Source: Bradyrhizobium sp. S69 (lineage in GTDB: Bacteria > Pseudomonadota > Alphaproteobacteria > Rhizobiales > Xanthobacteraceae). From it: 64,000 nucleotides of DNA. Made by a program: the position numbers and the translations under genes. Below, one piece after another: positions 1 to 8,385 of this stretch; the first letter of the stretch is position 1, and each line of letters opens with the position of its first letter. The notes beneath the pieces are model-generated. The model worked only from the letters and a program-made list of their open reading frames with translations. It was not told the origin of the DNA and searched no databases. Location: assembly GCF_009766005.1 (NCBI RefSeq), contig NZ_LMUK01000042.1:142086-206085 (forward strand), given 5' to 3'.

Positions 1-630
1 GTTGAGCACGCCGGCGGCAAGGCCCGTCTCTTCCAATTGGCCGTTGCGATAGCACAGCGCGCCGATCCAGCGCAGGTCGGTGTCCAGCGGCCGCAACGGG
101 CGACCGCCAATCACGATGCCAGCGTTGGCCGCGTTGTCGGCGATGGTATCGAAGATCTTGCGCGTCGCCTTGGTCTGCGGATCAACCCGCTCCACCCGGG
201 TGTCGAGAATTTCCAGCGCCGGCACCACGAAGTCAGTCGCGTTCAGCACGTCGAATATCGTGCAGTCGGGGCCACTGAGCCGATGTTTCATGACGAACGC
301 CAGTTCGGCTTCGACCCGCGTCGCGATGAAGCGGTCCGACGGCACCAGGCCGCCGTCGGCAAAGAACATGTCGTCGAGCAGCACGCCGGAATCCGGCTCA
401 TCGATATTGAGCGCGCTCTGCATCGCCTTCGAGGTGAGGCCGATCTTGTGGCCCTTGACGAGCCGGCCTTGCGCGACCTTCATCGCGATCCAGGCTTTCT
501 GAATGGCGTAGGAATCGTCGATGGTGATATCAGGATGATCCAGCGAGATCTGCCGGATCTGCTTTCTGGTTTTTTCCGCTTGATCGAGCCGCTCGGCGGC
601 GATGCGGATATCGTCTTTGGAAAGGGCCAT
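1..630 (-). CDS. hpaH: 2-oxo-hepta-3-ene-1,7-dioate hydratase, 3' end cut by window edge
   Basis: The reverse strand reads open from an ATG at 628-630 to the window edge (210 codons seen, no stop). The protein begins MALSKDDIRIAAERL and has the 2-keto-4-pentenoate hydratase fold signatures: a GHKIGLTSKAMQ segment, then TRVEAELAFVM, whose acidic residues match the metal ligands of the MhpD/HpaH family, and EILDTR. HpaH hydrates 2-oxo-hepta-3-enedioate in the cytoplasm during 4-hydroxyphenylacetate (homoprotocatechuate) catabolism. It is divergent from a MarR-type gene of HpaR kind, which favours HpaH over MhpD or DmpE relatives. The rest of the hpa operon would lie to the left of the window. 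Family is near certain; the exact substrate rests on context. Confidence 0.85.
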   Translation of the reverse strand, partial: MALSKDDIRIAAERLDQAEKTRKQIRQISLDHPDITIDDSYAIQKAWIAMKVAQGRLVKGHKIGLTSKAMQSALNIDEPDSGVLLDDMFFADGGLVPSDRFIATRVEAELAFVMKHRLSGPDCTIFDVLNATDFVVPALEILDTRVERVDPQTKATRKIFDTIADNAANAGIVIGGRPLRPLDTDLRWIGALCYRNGQLEETGLAAGVLN

Positions 631-678
631 GTTCGGTCGAGGTTGGGGGTGATGACGAAAATGGATGTGAGGAAGTAA

Positions 679-690
679 TTAACATGTTAA
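679..690. promoter_or_regulatory. Perfect 12-bp palindrome TTAACATGTTAA, candidate HpaR operator
   Basis: TTAACATGTTAA lies in the 154-bp gap between divergent hpaH and the MarR-type gene. It is a perfect inverted repeat, AT-rich in a GC-rich setting, 49 bp upstream of the hpaH start codon. MarR regulators usually bind such palindromes in their divergent promoter. The assignment to HpaR is inferred from position and symmetry. Confidence 0.5.
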
Positions 691-784
691 ATGGTTCGGG
701 GCAAACCTATTCGATGCTGCAACGCAAAAGCGTTGCGCGGCACCACTCATTGAACTCAACGTTCGTCTTTTAAGACCAGGGATC

Positions 785-1309
785 ATGACGCCAAAGACTC
801 CTTCCAAGGCAGGCCATTCCAGCTCGGATTCGCATCGGGTGCCGATGCGGGAATTTTCGCGTTCGCTGCCGATGGCGCTGTTGCGCGCGCGCGAGGCGGT
901 GATGCGGCAGTTCCGGCCCTCGCTGCGGCAGCACGGCCTGACCGAGCAGCAATGGCGTATTCTACGCGCGCTGGCGGCGGTCGATGCCATCGAGGTTACT
1001 GAACTTGCGCATGTCGCCTTTCTGCTCGGCCCGAGCCTGTCGCGGATTTTGCGCGATCTCGAAGCGCGCCATCTGATCGAACGCAAGGTCGCCAAGACCG
1101 ATCTGCGCCGCGCCGTGGTGTCGATCTCGGCCAAGGGATTGAAATTGATCGAGCTGGTCGCGCCGACGTCGGAGGCGATCTATGCCGCCATCACCAGGCG
1201 CTACGGCGCCCGCAAGCTCGCTGAATTGCAGGACATGCTTCGCGCGCTCGAAGATGGCCTTGCAGGGCTGGGCGCACCCGAGGAGGGGGGCGCCGAGCCG
1301 GATGAGTGA
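785..1309 (+). CDS. hpaR: MarR-family regulator, HpaR type (homoprotocatechuate operon repressor)
   Basis: A 174-residue MarR-family winged-helix protein. From residue 21 it reads MREFSRSLPMALLRAREAVM, then HGLTEQQWRILRALA, a recognition-helix segment LLGPSLSRILRDLEARHLI and the wing KTDLRRAVVSISAKG. This pattern is typical of HpaR/HpcR, which represses the homoprotocatechuate operon and is released by an aromatic acid. Divergence from hpaH and a palindrome between the two genes support the role and suggest autoregulation. An alternative start is the internal Met at residue 21, because the first 20 residues are polar and poorly conserved in such proteins. Confidence 0.85.
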   Translation: MTPKTPSKAGHSSSDSHRVPMREFSRSLPMALLRAREAVMRQFRPSLRQHGLTEQQWRILRALAAVDAIEVTELAHVAFLLGPSLSRILRDLEARHLIERKVAKTDLRRAVVSISAKGLKLIELVAPTSEAIYAAITRRYGARKLAELQDMLRALEDGLAGLGAPEEGGAEPDE

Positions 1310-1316
1310 GCGAAGG

Positions 1317-1367
1317 CTTGCCAATGGGGAAGACTTGCCAATGAGGACGACTTGCGAATGAGCGAGA
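1317..1367. repeat. Three 17-bp imperfect tandem repeats
   Basis: Three 17-bp units start at 1317, 1334 and 1351, all of the form CTTGC(C/G)AATG(G/A)GG/GC.., directly after the hpaR stop codon. They lie in the 329-bp gap before the ABC binding-protein gene. Apart from a ribosome binding site near 1629, I see nothing else in that gap. Confidence 0.7.
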
Positions 1368-1638
1368 ACCTGCGCGCCGCCGGACAAAAGCTCTGCCCAT
1401 TGCCTGCTATTTCGGCACAAGGGCAGCCGTTGACGACAAAACGCCGCGGGGAATAGACCGACCTCGCCAGCGTTAATCATCTCTGGAGGGGCGGCCTGCA
1501 TCGTTAGTCGAAAGCGCTGCGATATCAATTTACTCCGGGCCAAAGAGCCCGTAGATACGCACTCGGTTTCGCGTCCGTCGCGGACTGCCAACATCAAGAA
1601 CAGGCCGGCAACGAAGCCCGGCCGCTAGGGAGAACTAG

Positions 1639-2784
1639 ATGAAGCTCACGAGACGCGACTTCGCCGCCGGCATCGCTGCCGGTATCGTCGCACCCCATAT
1701 CATTTCAAGCGCGCGGGCGCAGGGCGCCACCCTCAAGATCGGCATGTGCGCGCCGGTGACCGGTCCCGCGGCTGAATCCGGCGGATATGCCATCAAGGGC
1801 GCCAAATTGGCGCTGGAGGCCGTCAACAAGGCCGGCGGCGTGATGGGCAAGCAGCTCGAACTGATCGTCGAAGACGACCAGACCACCAATCCCGGCATCG
1901 TGCTGGCGTTTTCCAAGCTGGCCTCGCAGCCGGACATCGTCGGCTTCCTCGGCTCGATCCGCTCGACCCAGGTCCATGCCATGGCGCCCGACGTGCTCAA
2001 GCTCGGCAAGCCGGTGATGATCGGCGGTACCGATCCGAACCTGACCCATATGGGCAATCAGTGGCTGTTCCGCTGCCGCCCCAATGACAGCTATTCCGGC
2101 AGCGTGATCGCCGACTATGGCGTCAACACGCTTGGCAAGAAGAAGTGGGCCGTGCTGCATTCCACCGACGCGTTCGGCACGGCGGGCGGCAAGGCGCTCA
2201 CTGAATCATTGACCAAGCTTGGTTCGACGCCAGTGCTCGACCAGGGCTATGCCAACCAGAGCCAGGACTTCACGCCGGTGGTGCTTGCGATCAAGCAATC
2301 CGGCGCCGACATTCTCGGCTCCTACTTCACCTTTGAAAACGACCTCGGCATTTTCGGCCGTCAGTTGCGCCAGCTCGGCGTCAACATCCCGTGGGTCGGT
2401 TCGCCCTCGATCGTCAACATCACGGCGCTGAAACTCGCCGGTCCCGCGCTCTATGGCACTTTCGGCGTTGCCGATTATGCCGAGGATTCCAGCGAGGCGT
2501 CGAAAGCCTTCGGCAAGATCTACCGCGACGCCGTCAAGGTGGCGCCGGACAACCAGAGTTCCTGGACGTTCGATGCGATCAACGTGCTGTCGCAAGCGAT
2601 CAAGACCGCTAATTCGACCGATCCCGGCAAGATCCGCGAAGCGATCCTGGCCATCAAGAAATTCGCCGGTGCCGAGGGCGAATACAATTTCGACCAGAAC
2701 GGTGACGGGCTTCACGGCTACAACATCGTGAAGAACGAAAAGGGCACCATCGTCTTCGACAAGCACATCGAATCCAACGGCTGA
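1639..2784 (+). CDS. ABC transporter periplasmic substrate-binding protein (LivJ/LivK type, Tat signal)
   Basis: This 381-residue protein belongs to the type I periplasmic binding family (Peripla_BP_6). The N-terminus MKLTRRDFAAGIAAG has a twin-arginine motif, followed by a hydrophobic stretch and a cleavage region near ARAQG, so Tat export is likely. The mature part starts ATLKIGMCAPVTGPAAESG, the usual first strand and ligand loop of LivJ/LivK proteins. It heads a five-subunit import locus with the permeases and ATPases downstream. The ligand could be an amino acid, amide or aromatic acid; neighbouring catabolic genes suggest a carboxylic acid, but nothing in the sequence fixes it. GGGAGAACT precedes the ATG. 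Confidence 0.92.
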   Translation: MKLTRRDFAAGIAAGIVAPHIISSARAQGATLKIGMCAPVTGPAAESGGYAIKGAKLALEAVNKAGGVMGKQLELIVEDDQTTNPGIVLAFSKLASQPDIVGFLGSIRSTQVHAMAPDVLKLGKPVMIGGTDPNLTHMGNQWLFRCRPNDSYSGSVIADYGVNTLGKKKWAVLHSTDAFGTAGGKALTESLTKLGSTPVLDQGYANQSQDFTPVVLAIKQSGADILGSYFTFENDLGIFGRQLRQLGVNIPWVGSPSIVNITALKLAGPALYGTFGVADYAEDSSEASKAFGKIYRDAVKVAPDNQSSWTFDAINVLSQAIKTANSTDPGKIREAILAIKKFAGAEGEYNFDQNGDGLHGYNIVKNEKGTIVFDKHIESNG

Positions 2785-2884
2785 TGCCGCTGTCGGCCTC
2801 CCCCACATGGGGGGAGGCCGACACGCGCCTTGTCGCGTTGAGCTATCCCTCGATCTATCCCTTGGGCCCTCTTACCGAACGTTG

Positions 2885-3763
2885 ATGATGGATATCGTAC
2901 TTCAGCTGTTATTCACCGGCATCGGCATCGGCGCGGTCTATGCGCTGGTCGCGCTCGGCTTCGTGCTGATCTTCCGCGCCACCAATGTGGTGAATTTCGC
3001 GCAAGGCGAATTCTCGATGGTCGCCGCCTATCTGATGGTGGTGTTTTCCGTCGATCTCGGCTGGCCCTATTGGCTGTCGTTTTTGCTGTCGCTGGGCGGA
3101 ATGGCGCTGCTCGGCGTGATCTTCAATCTCGGGGTCTATTATCCGCTGCGTCATCGCAGCTTCCTGCCGGTGATTATCGCCACCATCGGCGCATCGATCC
3201 TGATGGCCAATTCGGTGCTGGCGATTTATGGCCCGCAGCCGCAGGTGCTGCAAGGATGGTTCGACACGCCGGGCATCCAGCTCGGACCGGTCTATCTCGA
3301 CAGCCAGTACCTCCTGATCATCGCGGTGACGATTTTGCTGGTGATCTTCAATTACTGGTTCTTCGAACGCACCATGCTCGGCAAGAAATTGCAGGCGACC
3401 TCGCAGGACAAGGAAATGGCCTCGCTGCTCGGCATCTCCGTTTCCACCATGATCATGATCACCTTCATCTATTCGGCGGTGCTGGGCGGGCTTGCCGGCA
3501 TTCTGGTGGCGCCCGTGTTGTTCGTCTCGATCCAGATGGGATCGACCATTGCGCTGAAGGCCTTTGCCGCCACCATCATCGGCGGCTTCGGCGACGTCAC
3601 CGGCGCGATCATCGGCGGGCTTGCGCTCGGCGTGATCGAGACGTTCGGCGCGGCCTATATTTCGGTTCCCTACAAGGACGGCTTCGCGTTCCTGGTGCTG
3701 ATATTTTTCCTCGTCTTCCGGCCGCAAGGCATCTTCGGCGAACGCGTGGCGGAAAAAGCATGA
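2885..3763 (+). CDS. Branched-chain-type ABC transporter permease (LivH family)
   Basis: A 292-residue polytopic membrane protein starting MMDIVLQLLFTGIGIGAVYA. It carries the LivH hallmark RATNVVNFAQGEFSMVAAYL near residues 33-52 and the EAA-like region TIIGGFGDVTGAIIGGLALG near the C-terminus. The frame is open further upstream to 2807, but that extension is polar and unlike the family, so I chose the ATG at 2885 (a second ATG follows at 2888). The TGA at 3761-3763 overlaps the next gene's ATG at 3760, so translation is probably coupled. It forms one half of the membrane channel of the importer. Confidence 0.93.
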   Translation: MMDIVLQLLFTGIGIGAVYALVALGFVLIFRATNVVNFAQGEFSMVAAYLMVVFSVDLGWPYWLSFLLSLGGMALLGVIFNLGVYYPLRHRSFLPVIIATIGASILMANSVLAIYGPQPQVLQGWFDTPGIQLGPVYLDSQYLLIIAVTILLVIFNYWFFERTMLGKKLQATSQDKEMASLLGISVSTMIMITFIYSAVLGGLAGILVAPVLFVSIQMGSTIALKAFAATIIGGFGDVTGAIIGGLALGVIETFGAAYISVPYKDGFAFLVLIFFLVFRPQGIFGERVAEKA

Positions 3764-5541
3764 GCGCGCCCAGCGACAATATGCCGATCGCGACCGCCAT
3801 CGCGCGTCCGAAACCGCTGCTGTTGCGGCATCTGCCCTATTTCATCTTCGCGGCGATCCTGGTGGCGCTGGCGGCGGCGGTGCCGTTCGACGGCTACATC
3901 CACAACATCCTGATGCAGGCGGTGACGTTTGCGATTGCCGTGTTCGGGCTCTCGGTGGTGCTCGGCCTGTGCGGCCAGATCAACCTGGCGCAGGCCGCGT
4001 TCTTCGGCATCGGCGCCTATGCGGTCGGCATCGGCACCTCGGACTACCAGATCAGCTACTGGCTGTGTCTGGTCGGCGGATGCGCGATGGCGCTGCTGGC
4101 CGGCGCTCTGCTCGGCATGTCGACGCTGCGGCTCGGCGGGCACTATCTCGCCATGGTGACGATCTCGTTCCAGCAGATCGTCACGCTGATCATGATCAAC
4201 ACCATCTGGCTCACTCACGGCCCGGACGGCGTTTCCAATATCGGCCGGCCGTGGCTATTCCAGTCGTCGCAATCGTATCTGGCGTTCTGCGTGGCGGCGC
4301 TGGCGCTGGTCGGCTACGCGGTGTGGAAACTGCCGGACACGCCGCTCGGCCGTTCGATGCGCGCGGTGCGTGACAATGAGCTCGCTGCCGGGGTCAACGG
4401 CATCGACGTGTTCCGCACCAAAGTGTCGGCGTTTGCGCTCAGCGCCGTGCTGGGCGGCCTCGCCGGCGGGTTGTTCGCCGGCGGCTTTGCCTATGTCAGC
4501 CCGGATCAGTTCGCGTTCGCGGACTCGATCCAGTTCCTGACCATGTCGCTGCTCGGCGGCGTGGCGTCGCCGATTGGATCTGCGATCGGCACCGGTTTGC
4601 TGATCCTGATTCCGGAATGGCTGCGGTTCCTCAAGAGCGTGCCCGGCCTTTATCTAGCCATTTACGGCTTATCCGTGATCCTGATCATCCGCTTCATGCC
4701 GGATGGCATCTGGGGATTTGTAAGCTCAGGGCTCACCCGCTTGCGCGCCAAGGTCAAGACGCCTCCGGCCACCGCGACCTTGCAGTTGAAGCCGGCGACC
4801 GTCGGCGGCGACATCGTGCTGGAGGTGACGGGGTTGGCGAAATATTTCGGAGGCCTCAAGGCGGTCGATGGCGTCGATATCCAGGTCAAGCGTGGCGGCG
4901 TTCACGCGCTGATCGGGCCGAACGGCTCCGGCAAGACCACGACGCTGAACGTGCTGTCCGGCCTCTACAAGGCCACATCGGGCAAGATCGTGCTCGACGG
5001 CACCGATATCACCAACATGCCGCCGCATCTGCGCACCGCGGCGGGGCTTGGCCGGACCTTCCAGAACATCCGCCTGTTCCGCTCGATGACGGCGCTGGAG
5101 AACGTCGAGATCGGCGCCGAACGGCCGGGCAATACGCTGATCAAGCAAGGCGGTGGTGATGCGCTGACCGAGCGCGCGATGGAGGCGCTGACCTTCGTCG
5201 GCCTCGGCAGCCGCGCCAATGAACTGATCTCCAGCTTCTCCTATGGCCATCAGCGGCTGATCGAGATCGCGCGGGCGCTGGCCGCCAACCCGACCTTACT
5301 GCTGCTCGACGAGCCCGCGGCCGGCCTGAACTCGACCGAAAAGCTCGAGCTGCATGAGCTGCTCAAGCGCATCGCAGCGCAGGGCCTGACCATCCTGATC
5401 ATCGATCACGACATGACGCTGGTCTCGGAAGCTGCCCAGCACATCACCGTGCTCAATTTCGGACGTCGCATCGCGGACGGCGAATCCATGGCGGTGCTGC
5501 GCCATCCTGACGTCGTCTCCGCCTATCTCGGGACCGAATAA
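3760..5541 (+). CDS. Fused LivM permease and LivG ATPase
   Basis: One continuous 593-residue reading frame encodes two subunits normally made separately. Residues 1 to about 330 are a LivM-type permease with multiple membrane spans and the GLCGQINLAQAAFFGIGAYA motif. From about 345 to the end it is a LivG-type ATPase, with Walker A GPNGSGKT at 386-393, Q-loop GRTFQNIRLF, a degenerate signature SFSYGHQRL typical of LivG, and Walker B LLLLDEP at 513-519. A basic, Pro/Thr-rich linker joins the halves. Such fusions are known in rhizobial importers. The start overlaps livH by four bases (ATGA), and the stop TAA shares a base with the livF ATG (TAATG). Confidence 0.93.
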   Translation: MSAPSDNMPIATAIARPKPLLLRHLPYFIFAAILVALAAAVPFDGYIHNILMQAVTFAIAVFGLSVVLGLCGQINLAQAAFFGIGAYAVGIGTSDYQISYWLCLVGGCAMALLAGALLGMSTLRLGGHYLAMVTISFQQIVTLIMINTIWLTHGPDGVSNIGRPWLFQSSQSYLAFCVAALALVGYAVWKLPDTPLGRSMRAVRDNELAAGVNGIDVFRTKVSAFALSAVLGGLAGGLFAGGFAYVSPDQFAFADSIQFLTMSLLGGVASPIGSAIGTGLLILIPEWLRFLKSVPGLYLAIYGLSVILIIRFMPDGIWGFVSSGLTRLRAKVKTPPATATLQLKPATVGGDIVLEVTGLAKYFGGLKAVDGVDIQVKRGGVHALIGPNGSGKTTTLNVLSGLYKATSGKIVLDGTDITNMPPHLRTAAGLGRTFQNIRLFRSMTALENVEIGAERPGNTLIKQGGGDALTERAMEALTFVGLGSRANELISSFSYGHQRLIEIARALAANPTLLLLDEPAAGLNSTEKLELHELLKRIAAQGLTILIIDHDMTLVSEAAQHITVLNFGRRIADGESMAVLRHPDVVSAYLGTE

Positions 5542-6269
5542 TGGCGCTACTGGAAATCCGCGACCTGGTGGTCCGCTATGGCGAAATCGAAGCCTTGCGC
5601 GGCGTCTCGTTGACCGTCGATCAGGGCCAGGTGGTGACCTTGCTCGGCGCCAACGGCGCCGGCAAATCCACCACGCTGCGCGCGATCTCGGGTTTGGCAA
5701 AACCCGCGGCGGGCGACATCCTGTTCGACGGCAAATCGATCGCGGGGCTCGGGCCGGAAACCATCGTCCGGCTCGGCATTTCCCATGTGCCGGAAGGCCG
5801 CCGGATTTTTCCCGGCCTGACGGTGAAGGAAAACATCATGCTCGGCGCGTCGAACCGGCGCGTGGCGACTGCCGAATTGTCGCGCGAGGCGGACGCGATG
5901 TTCGACCTGTTTCCCGATATCCGCAAATTCTCCTCGTCGCTGGGCTGGACCCTGTCGGGCGGCCAGTTGCAGATGGTCGCGGTGGCGCGTGGGCTGATGG
6001 CGAAGCCGCGGCTGTTGCTGCTCGACGAGCCCTCGCTCGGCCTGGCGCCGGTGATCGTGCAAGCCGTGTTCAAGATCATCTCCGAGATCAGGCGCAACAC
6101 CACCGTGCTTCTAGTCGAGCAAAACGCGCGGATGGGACTTTCCGTCGCCGATCACGGCTACGTGCTGGAAACCGGGCGCATCGTGCTGGGCGGCAAGCCT
6201 GACGAGTTGTGGGGCAACGAGGCCATCGCCGCCGCCTATCTCGGCGGCCACGCCAAAGCCAGCGCCTGA
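5541..6269 (+). CDS. ABC transporter ATP-binding protein (LivF family)
   Basis: A 242-residue ATPase, the second nucleotide-binding subunit of the importer. Walker A GANGAGKS is at residues 36-43, the canonical signature LSGGQ at 138-142 and Walker B LLLLDEP at 158-164. The motif HVPEGRRIFPGLTVKEN is the usual LivF mark. It starts on the last base of the preceding stop codon, so the permease-ATPase fusion and LivF are tightly coupled and probably assemble as the two ATPase halves. It ends 22 bp before a dehydrogenase gene that may share the transcript. Confidence 0.95.
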   Translation: MALLEIRDLVVRYGEIEALRGVSLTVDQGQVVTLLGANGAGKSTTLRAISGLAKPAAGDILFDGKSIAGLGPETIVRLGISHVPEGRRIFPGLTVKENIMLGASNRRVATAELSREADAMFDLFPDIRKFSSSLGWTLSGGQLQMVAVARGLMAKPRLLLLDEPSLGLAPVIVQAVFKIISEIRRNTTVLLVEQNARMGLSVADHGYVLETGRIVLGGKPDELWGNEAIAAAYLGGHAKASA

Positions 6270-6291
6270 GACAACAGCGAGCGATCCGTTC

Positions 6292-7377
6292 ATGGTCACC
6301 ATCAAGGCCCAAAACCTCATCAATTTCGTCGCCGAAGTTTTCACCCATTCGGATTCTTCCGCCGAGGAGGCGCGGCGGATCGCGACCTACCTCACGACCG
6401 CCAACCTCACCGGACATGACAGCCACGGCGTCATTCGTGTGCCGGTCTATGTCCGCTGGAAGAAGATGGGCGCGGTGGTGCCGAACCAGACCGCGGAGGT
6501 CGTGGTCGATACCCCGGCGCTGGCGGTGGTCGATGGCAAGTTCGGTTACGGGCAGACGGTGACGCCGCAGGCGGTCAGGATCGGCATCGAAAAATGCAAG
6601 GCGTCGGGCCTTGCGGCGGTCGCGCTGCGCAATGCCGGCCATATCGGCCGGGTCGGCGACTGGGCCGAAATGGCCGCCGCCGAGGGGCTGGTGTCGGTGC
6701 ATTTCGTCAATGCCGCGGGCTCGGTGCTGGTGGCGCCCTATGGCGGCGTCGAGCGGCGGCTGTCGACCGCGCCCTATTGCGTCGGCATTCCGCGCCAGGG
6801 GCAGGGCCCGATCGTGCTGGATTTTGCTACCTCGATCGTCGCCGAGGGCAAGGTGCTGGTCGCCAGCCGCGGCGGCAAAAAACTGCCCAAGGGCGCGCTG
6901 ATCGATCTCGACGGCACCCTGAGCGAGGATCCCACCGTCTTGTACGGACCGCATACCGCCGAGGGACCGCGCGACCATAGCCAGGGCGAGGGCGCGATCC
7001 GGGCGTTCGGCGAACACAAAGGCTCGGGACTGGCGCTGATCTGCGAACTGCTCGGCGGCGCGCTGACCGGCACCGGCGCCACCGGTCCGAACCGGCGCTT
7101 CGCCAACGGCATGCTCGCGATCTATATCGATCCGAAACGGGTCGATCCCGCCAACTTCTTCGACGGCGAGATCGCGCGTTACGTCCAATATTTCAAGGAT
7201 ACCAAGCCGGCGGCCGGGGTCGACCAGGTCCTGATCCCGGGTGAGCCGGAAGCAGCCATGCGCGCAGAGCGCACCAGAGACGGCGTCCCCTTGCCTGACG
7301 ATACCTGGGCGGCGATAGTGAATACCGCGCGCGAAGTCGGCGTCAGCGAAGTCAGCATCCAGCGGGCGACGGCCTGA
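6292..7377 (+). CDS. Ldh/malate dehydrogenase-type NAD(P)-dependent oxidoreductase (Ldh_2 family)
   Basis: A 361-residue cytoplasmic enzyme of the family that includes archaeal malate, ureidoglycolate, sulfolactate and 2,3-diketogulonate dehydrogenases, which is unrelated to classical Rossmann-type MDH. The marker GHDSHGV is at residues 41-47, and FVNAAGSVLVAPYGG and the C-terminal GSGLALICELLGGAL are also typical. It oxidises or reduces a 2-hydroxy/2-oxo acid. It lies 22 bp after livF, so it probably acts on the compound brought in by that importer. The particular hydroxy acid cannot be read from the sequence. Confidence 0.88.
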   Translation: MVTIKAQNLINFVAEVFTHSDSSAEEARRIATYLTTANLTGHDSHGVIRVPVYVRWKKMGAVVPNQTAEVVVDTPALAVVDGKFGYGQTVTPQAVRIGIEKCKASGLAAVALRNAGHIGRVGDWAEMAAAEGLVSVHFVNAAGSVLVAPYGGVERRLSTAPYCVGIPRQGQGPIVLDFATSIVAEGKVLVASRGGKKLPKGALIDLDGTLSEDPTVLYGPHTAEGPRDHSQGEGAIRAFGEHKGSGLALICELLGGALTGTGATGPNRRFANGMLAIYIDPKRVDPANFFDGEIARYVQYFKDTKPAAGVDQVLIPGEPEAAMRAERTRDGVPLPDDTWAAIVNTAREVGVSEVSIQRATA

Positions 7378-7399
7378 TTCTCAAGGGCCGGGCCGCCGA

Positions 7400-7457
7400 G
7401 CAATCCAGAGCTGCGAAAATACCGGATTGCTTCGTCGCAGCACTCCTCGCAATGACA
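7400..7457. repeat. Dispersed palindrome, 'caatcc...ggattgcttcgtcgc...cgcaatgac' family, short copy
   Basis: The gap after the dehydrogenase holds AGCAATCCAGAG followed by CCGGATTGCTTCGTCG and CTCCTCGCAATGAC. The same words occur in a fuller copy at 9937-10024. The two ends are inverted (caatcc/ggattg). This is one of the interspersed palindromic repeats common in Bradyrhizobium intergenic DNA. Confidence 0.75.
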
Positions 7458-7485
7458 GCGGCAGCAAACAGGGAAGGAACAAAGA

Positions 7486-8262
7486 GTGGCAAATAACGTC
7501 AAGAAAGTATGGGCTTCCGGCAAGGCCGTGGTGAACGCCTGGCTTGCGATCCCATCGGGATTTTCGGCCGAGGTGATCGCGCAGTGCGGTTTTGACAGCG
7601 TCACCGTCGACATGCAGCACGGCGTGCAGGACTACCAGTCGATGGTGCAATGCTTCCAGGCGATGCACGCCCATCCGGTGACGCCGATGGTTCGCGTTCC
7701 CTGGAACGAGCCCGGCATCATCGGCAAGGTGCTCGATGGCGGCGCCTATGGCGTGATCTGCCCGATGATCAACACCAAACAGGAAGCCGAGAACCTGGTT
7801 CAATATTCGAAATATCCGCCGCGCGGCACCCGCTCCAACGGCCCGATCCGTTCCGGCATGTACGGCTCGGCCGGCACCTACCAGCAGACCGCCAATGACG
7901 AGATCGTGCTGCTGCCGATGATGGAGACCAAGACCGCGGTCGAAAACATGGAAGCGATCCTCGACGTCGAAGGCATCAACGGCGTCTATATCGGTCCCTC
8001 CGACCTCGGCTTCTCCTACGGGCTGGTACCAAAACTCGACCGCGACGAGCCGGAAATCCTCAAGATCTATGAGAAGATCGTGAAAGAGTGCGGCAAGCGC
8101 GGCCTCTATCCCGGCATCCACTGCTCGGGCGCCGACGGCGCGGTGCGCGCGATCAACATGGGTTTCAAGCTCGTGACCCTGTCGAACGAAAGCGGCCTGA
8201 TGGCCACCTACGCCAAGATGCAGATCGCGCAGACCCGGAAAGAATCCGGCGGCAAAGCGTAA
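7486..8262 (+). CDS. HpcH/HpaI-family class II aldolase
   Basis: A 258-residue metal-dependent pyruvate aldolase. Key residues of the HpcH/HpaI family are visible: His45 in MQHG, Arg70 in VRVPW, metal ligand Glu147 in METKTAV, and Asp173 in YIGPSDLGFSYG. Members split 4-hydroxy-2-oxo acids such as 4-hydroxy-2-oxoheptanedioate or 2-dehydro-3-deoxyglucarate to pyruvate and an aldehyde. The next gene is a sugar-acid dehydratase, so cleavage of a 2-keto-3-deoxy sugar acid is the more likely job; the hpa genes 7 kb away leave the homoprotocatechuate role open. The start is GTG with AGGAAC upstream. Confidence 0.87.
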   Translation: MANNVKKVWASGKAVVNAWLAIPSGFSAEVIAQCGFDSVTVDMQHGVQDYQSMVQCFQAMHAHPVTPMVRVPWNEPGIIGKVLDGGAYGVICPMINTKQEAENLVQYSKYPPRGTRSNGPIRSGMYGSAGTYQQTANDEIVLLPMMETKTAVENMEAILDVEGINGVYIGPSDLGFSYGLVPKLDRDEPEILKIYEKIVKECGKRGLYPGIHCSGADGAVRAINMGFKLVTLSNESGLMATYAKMQIAQTRKESGGKA

Positions 8263-8265
8263 GTC

Positions 8266-8352
8266 GGCGAATAGCGAGTAGCGAATGGCGAATAGGGGAC
8301 GGTGAGTATCGAGAGTTTTTTTCTACTCGCTACTCGCCATTCGCTATTCGCC
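8266..8352. repeat. Hairpin built from GCGAATAGCGAGTAGCGAATG-like units
   Basis: Between the aldolase stop and the dehydratase ribosome binding site, a 30-base arm (8266-8295) made of GCGAATAG/GCGAGTAG/GCGAATGG units is repeated in inverted form at 8323-8352, with about 25 of 30 bases pairing. The loop contains a run of seven T. It could form a strong mRNA hairpin between two genes of one operon. Confidence 0.75.
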
Positions 8353-8385
8353 CTTTCACCGCTTTCAACACACAGGAGACACCCC

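Noticed and set aside
3070..3759. 230-codon N-terminal extension of the LivM-LivG fusion
   Set aside because: It is an out-of-frame reading of livH; the real start ATG overlaps the livH stop at 3760.
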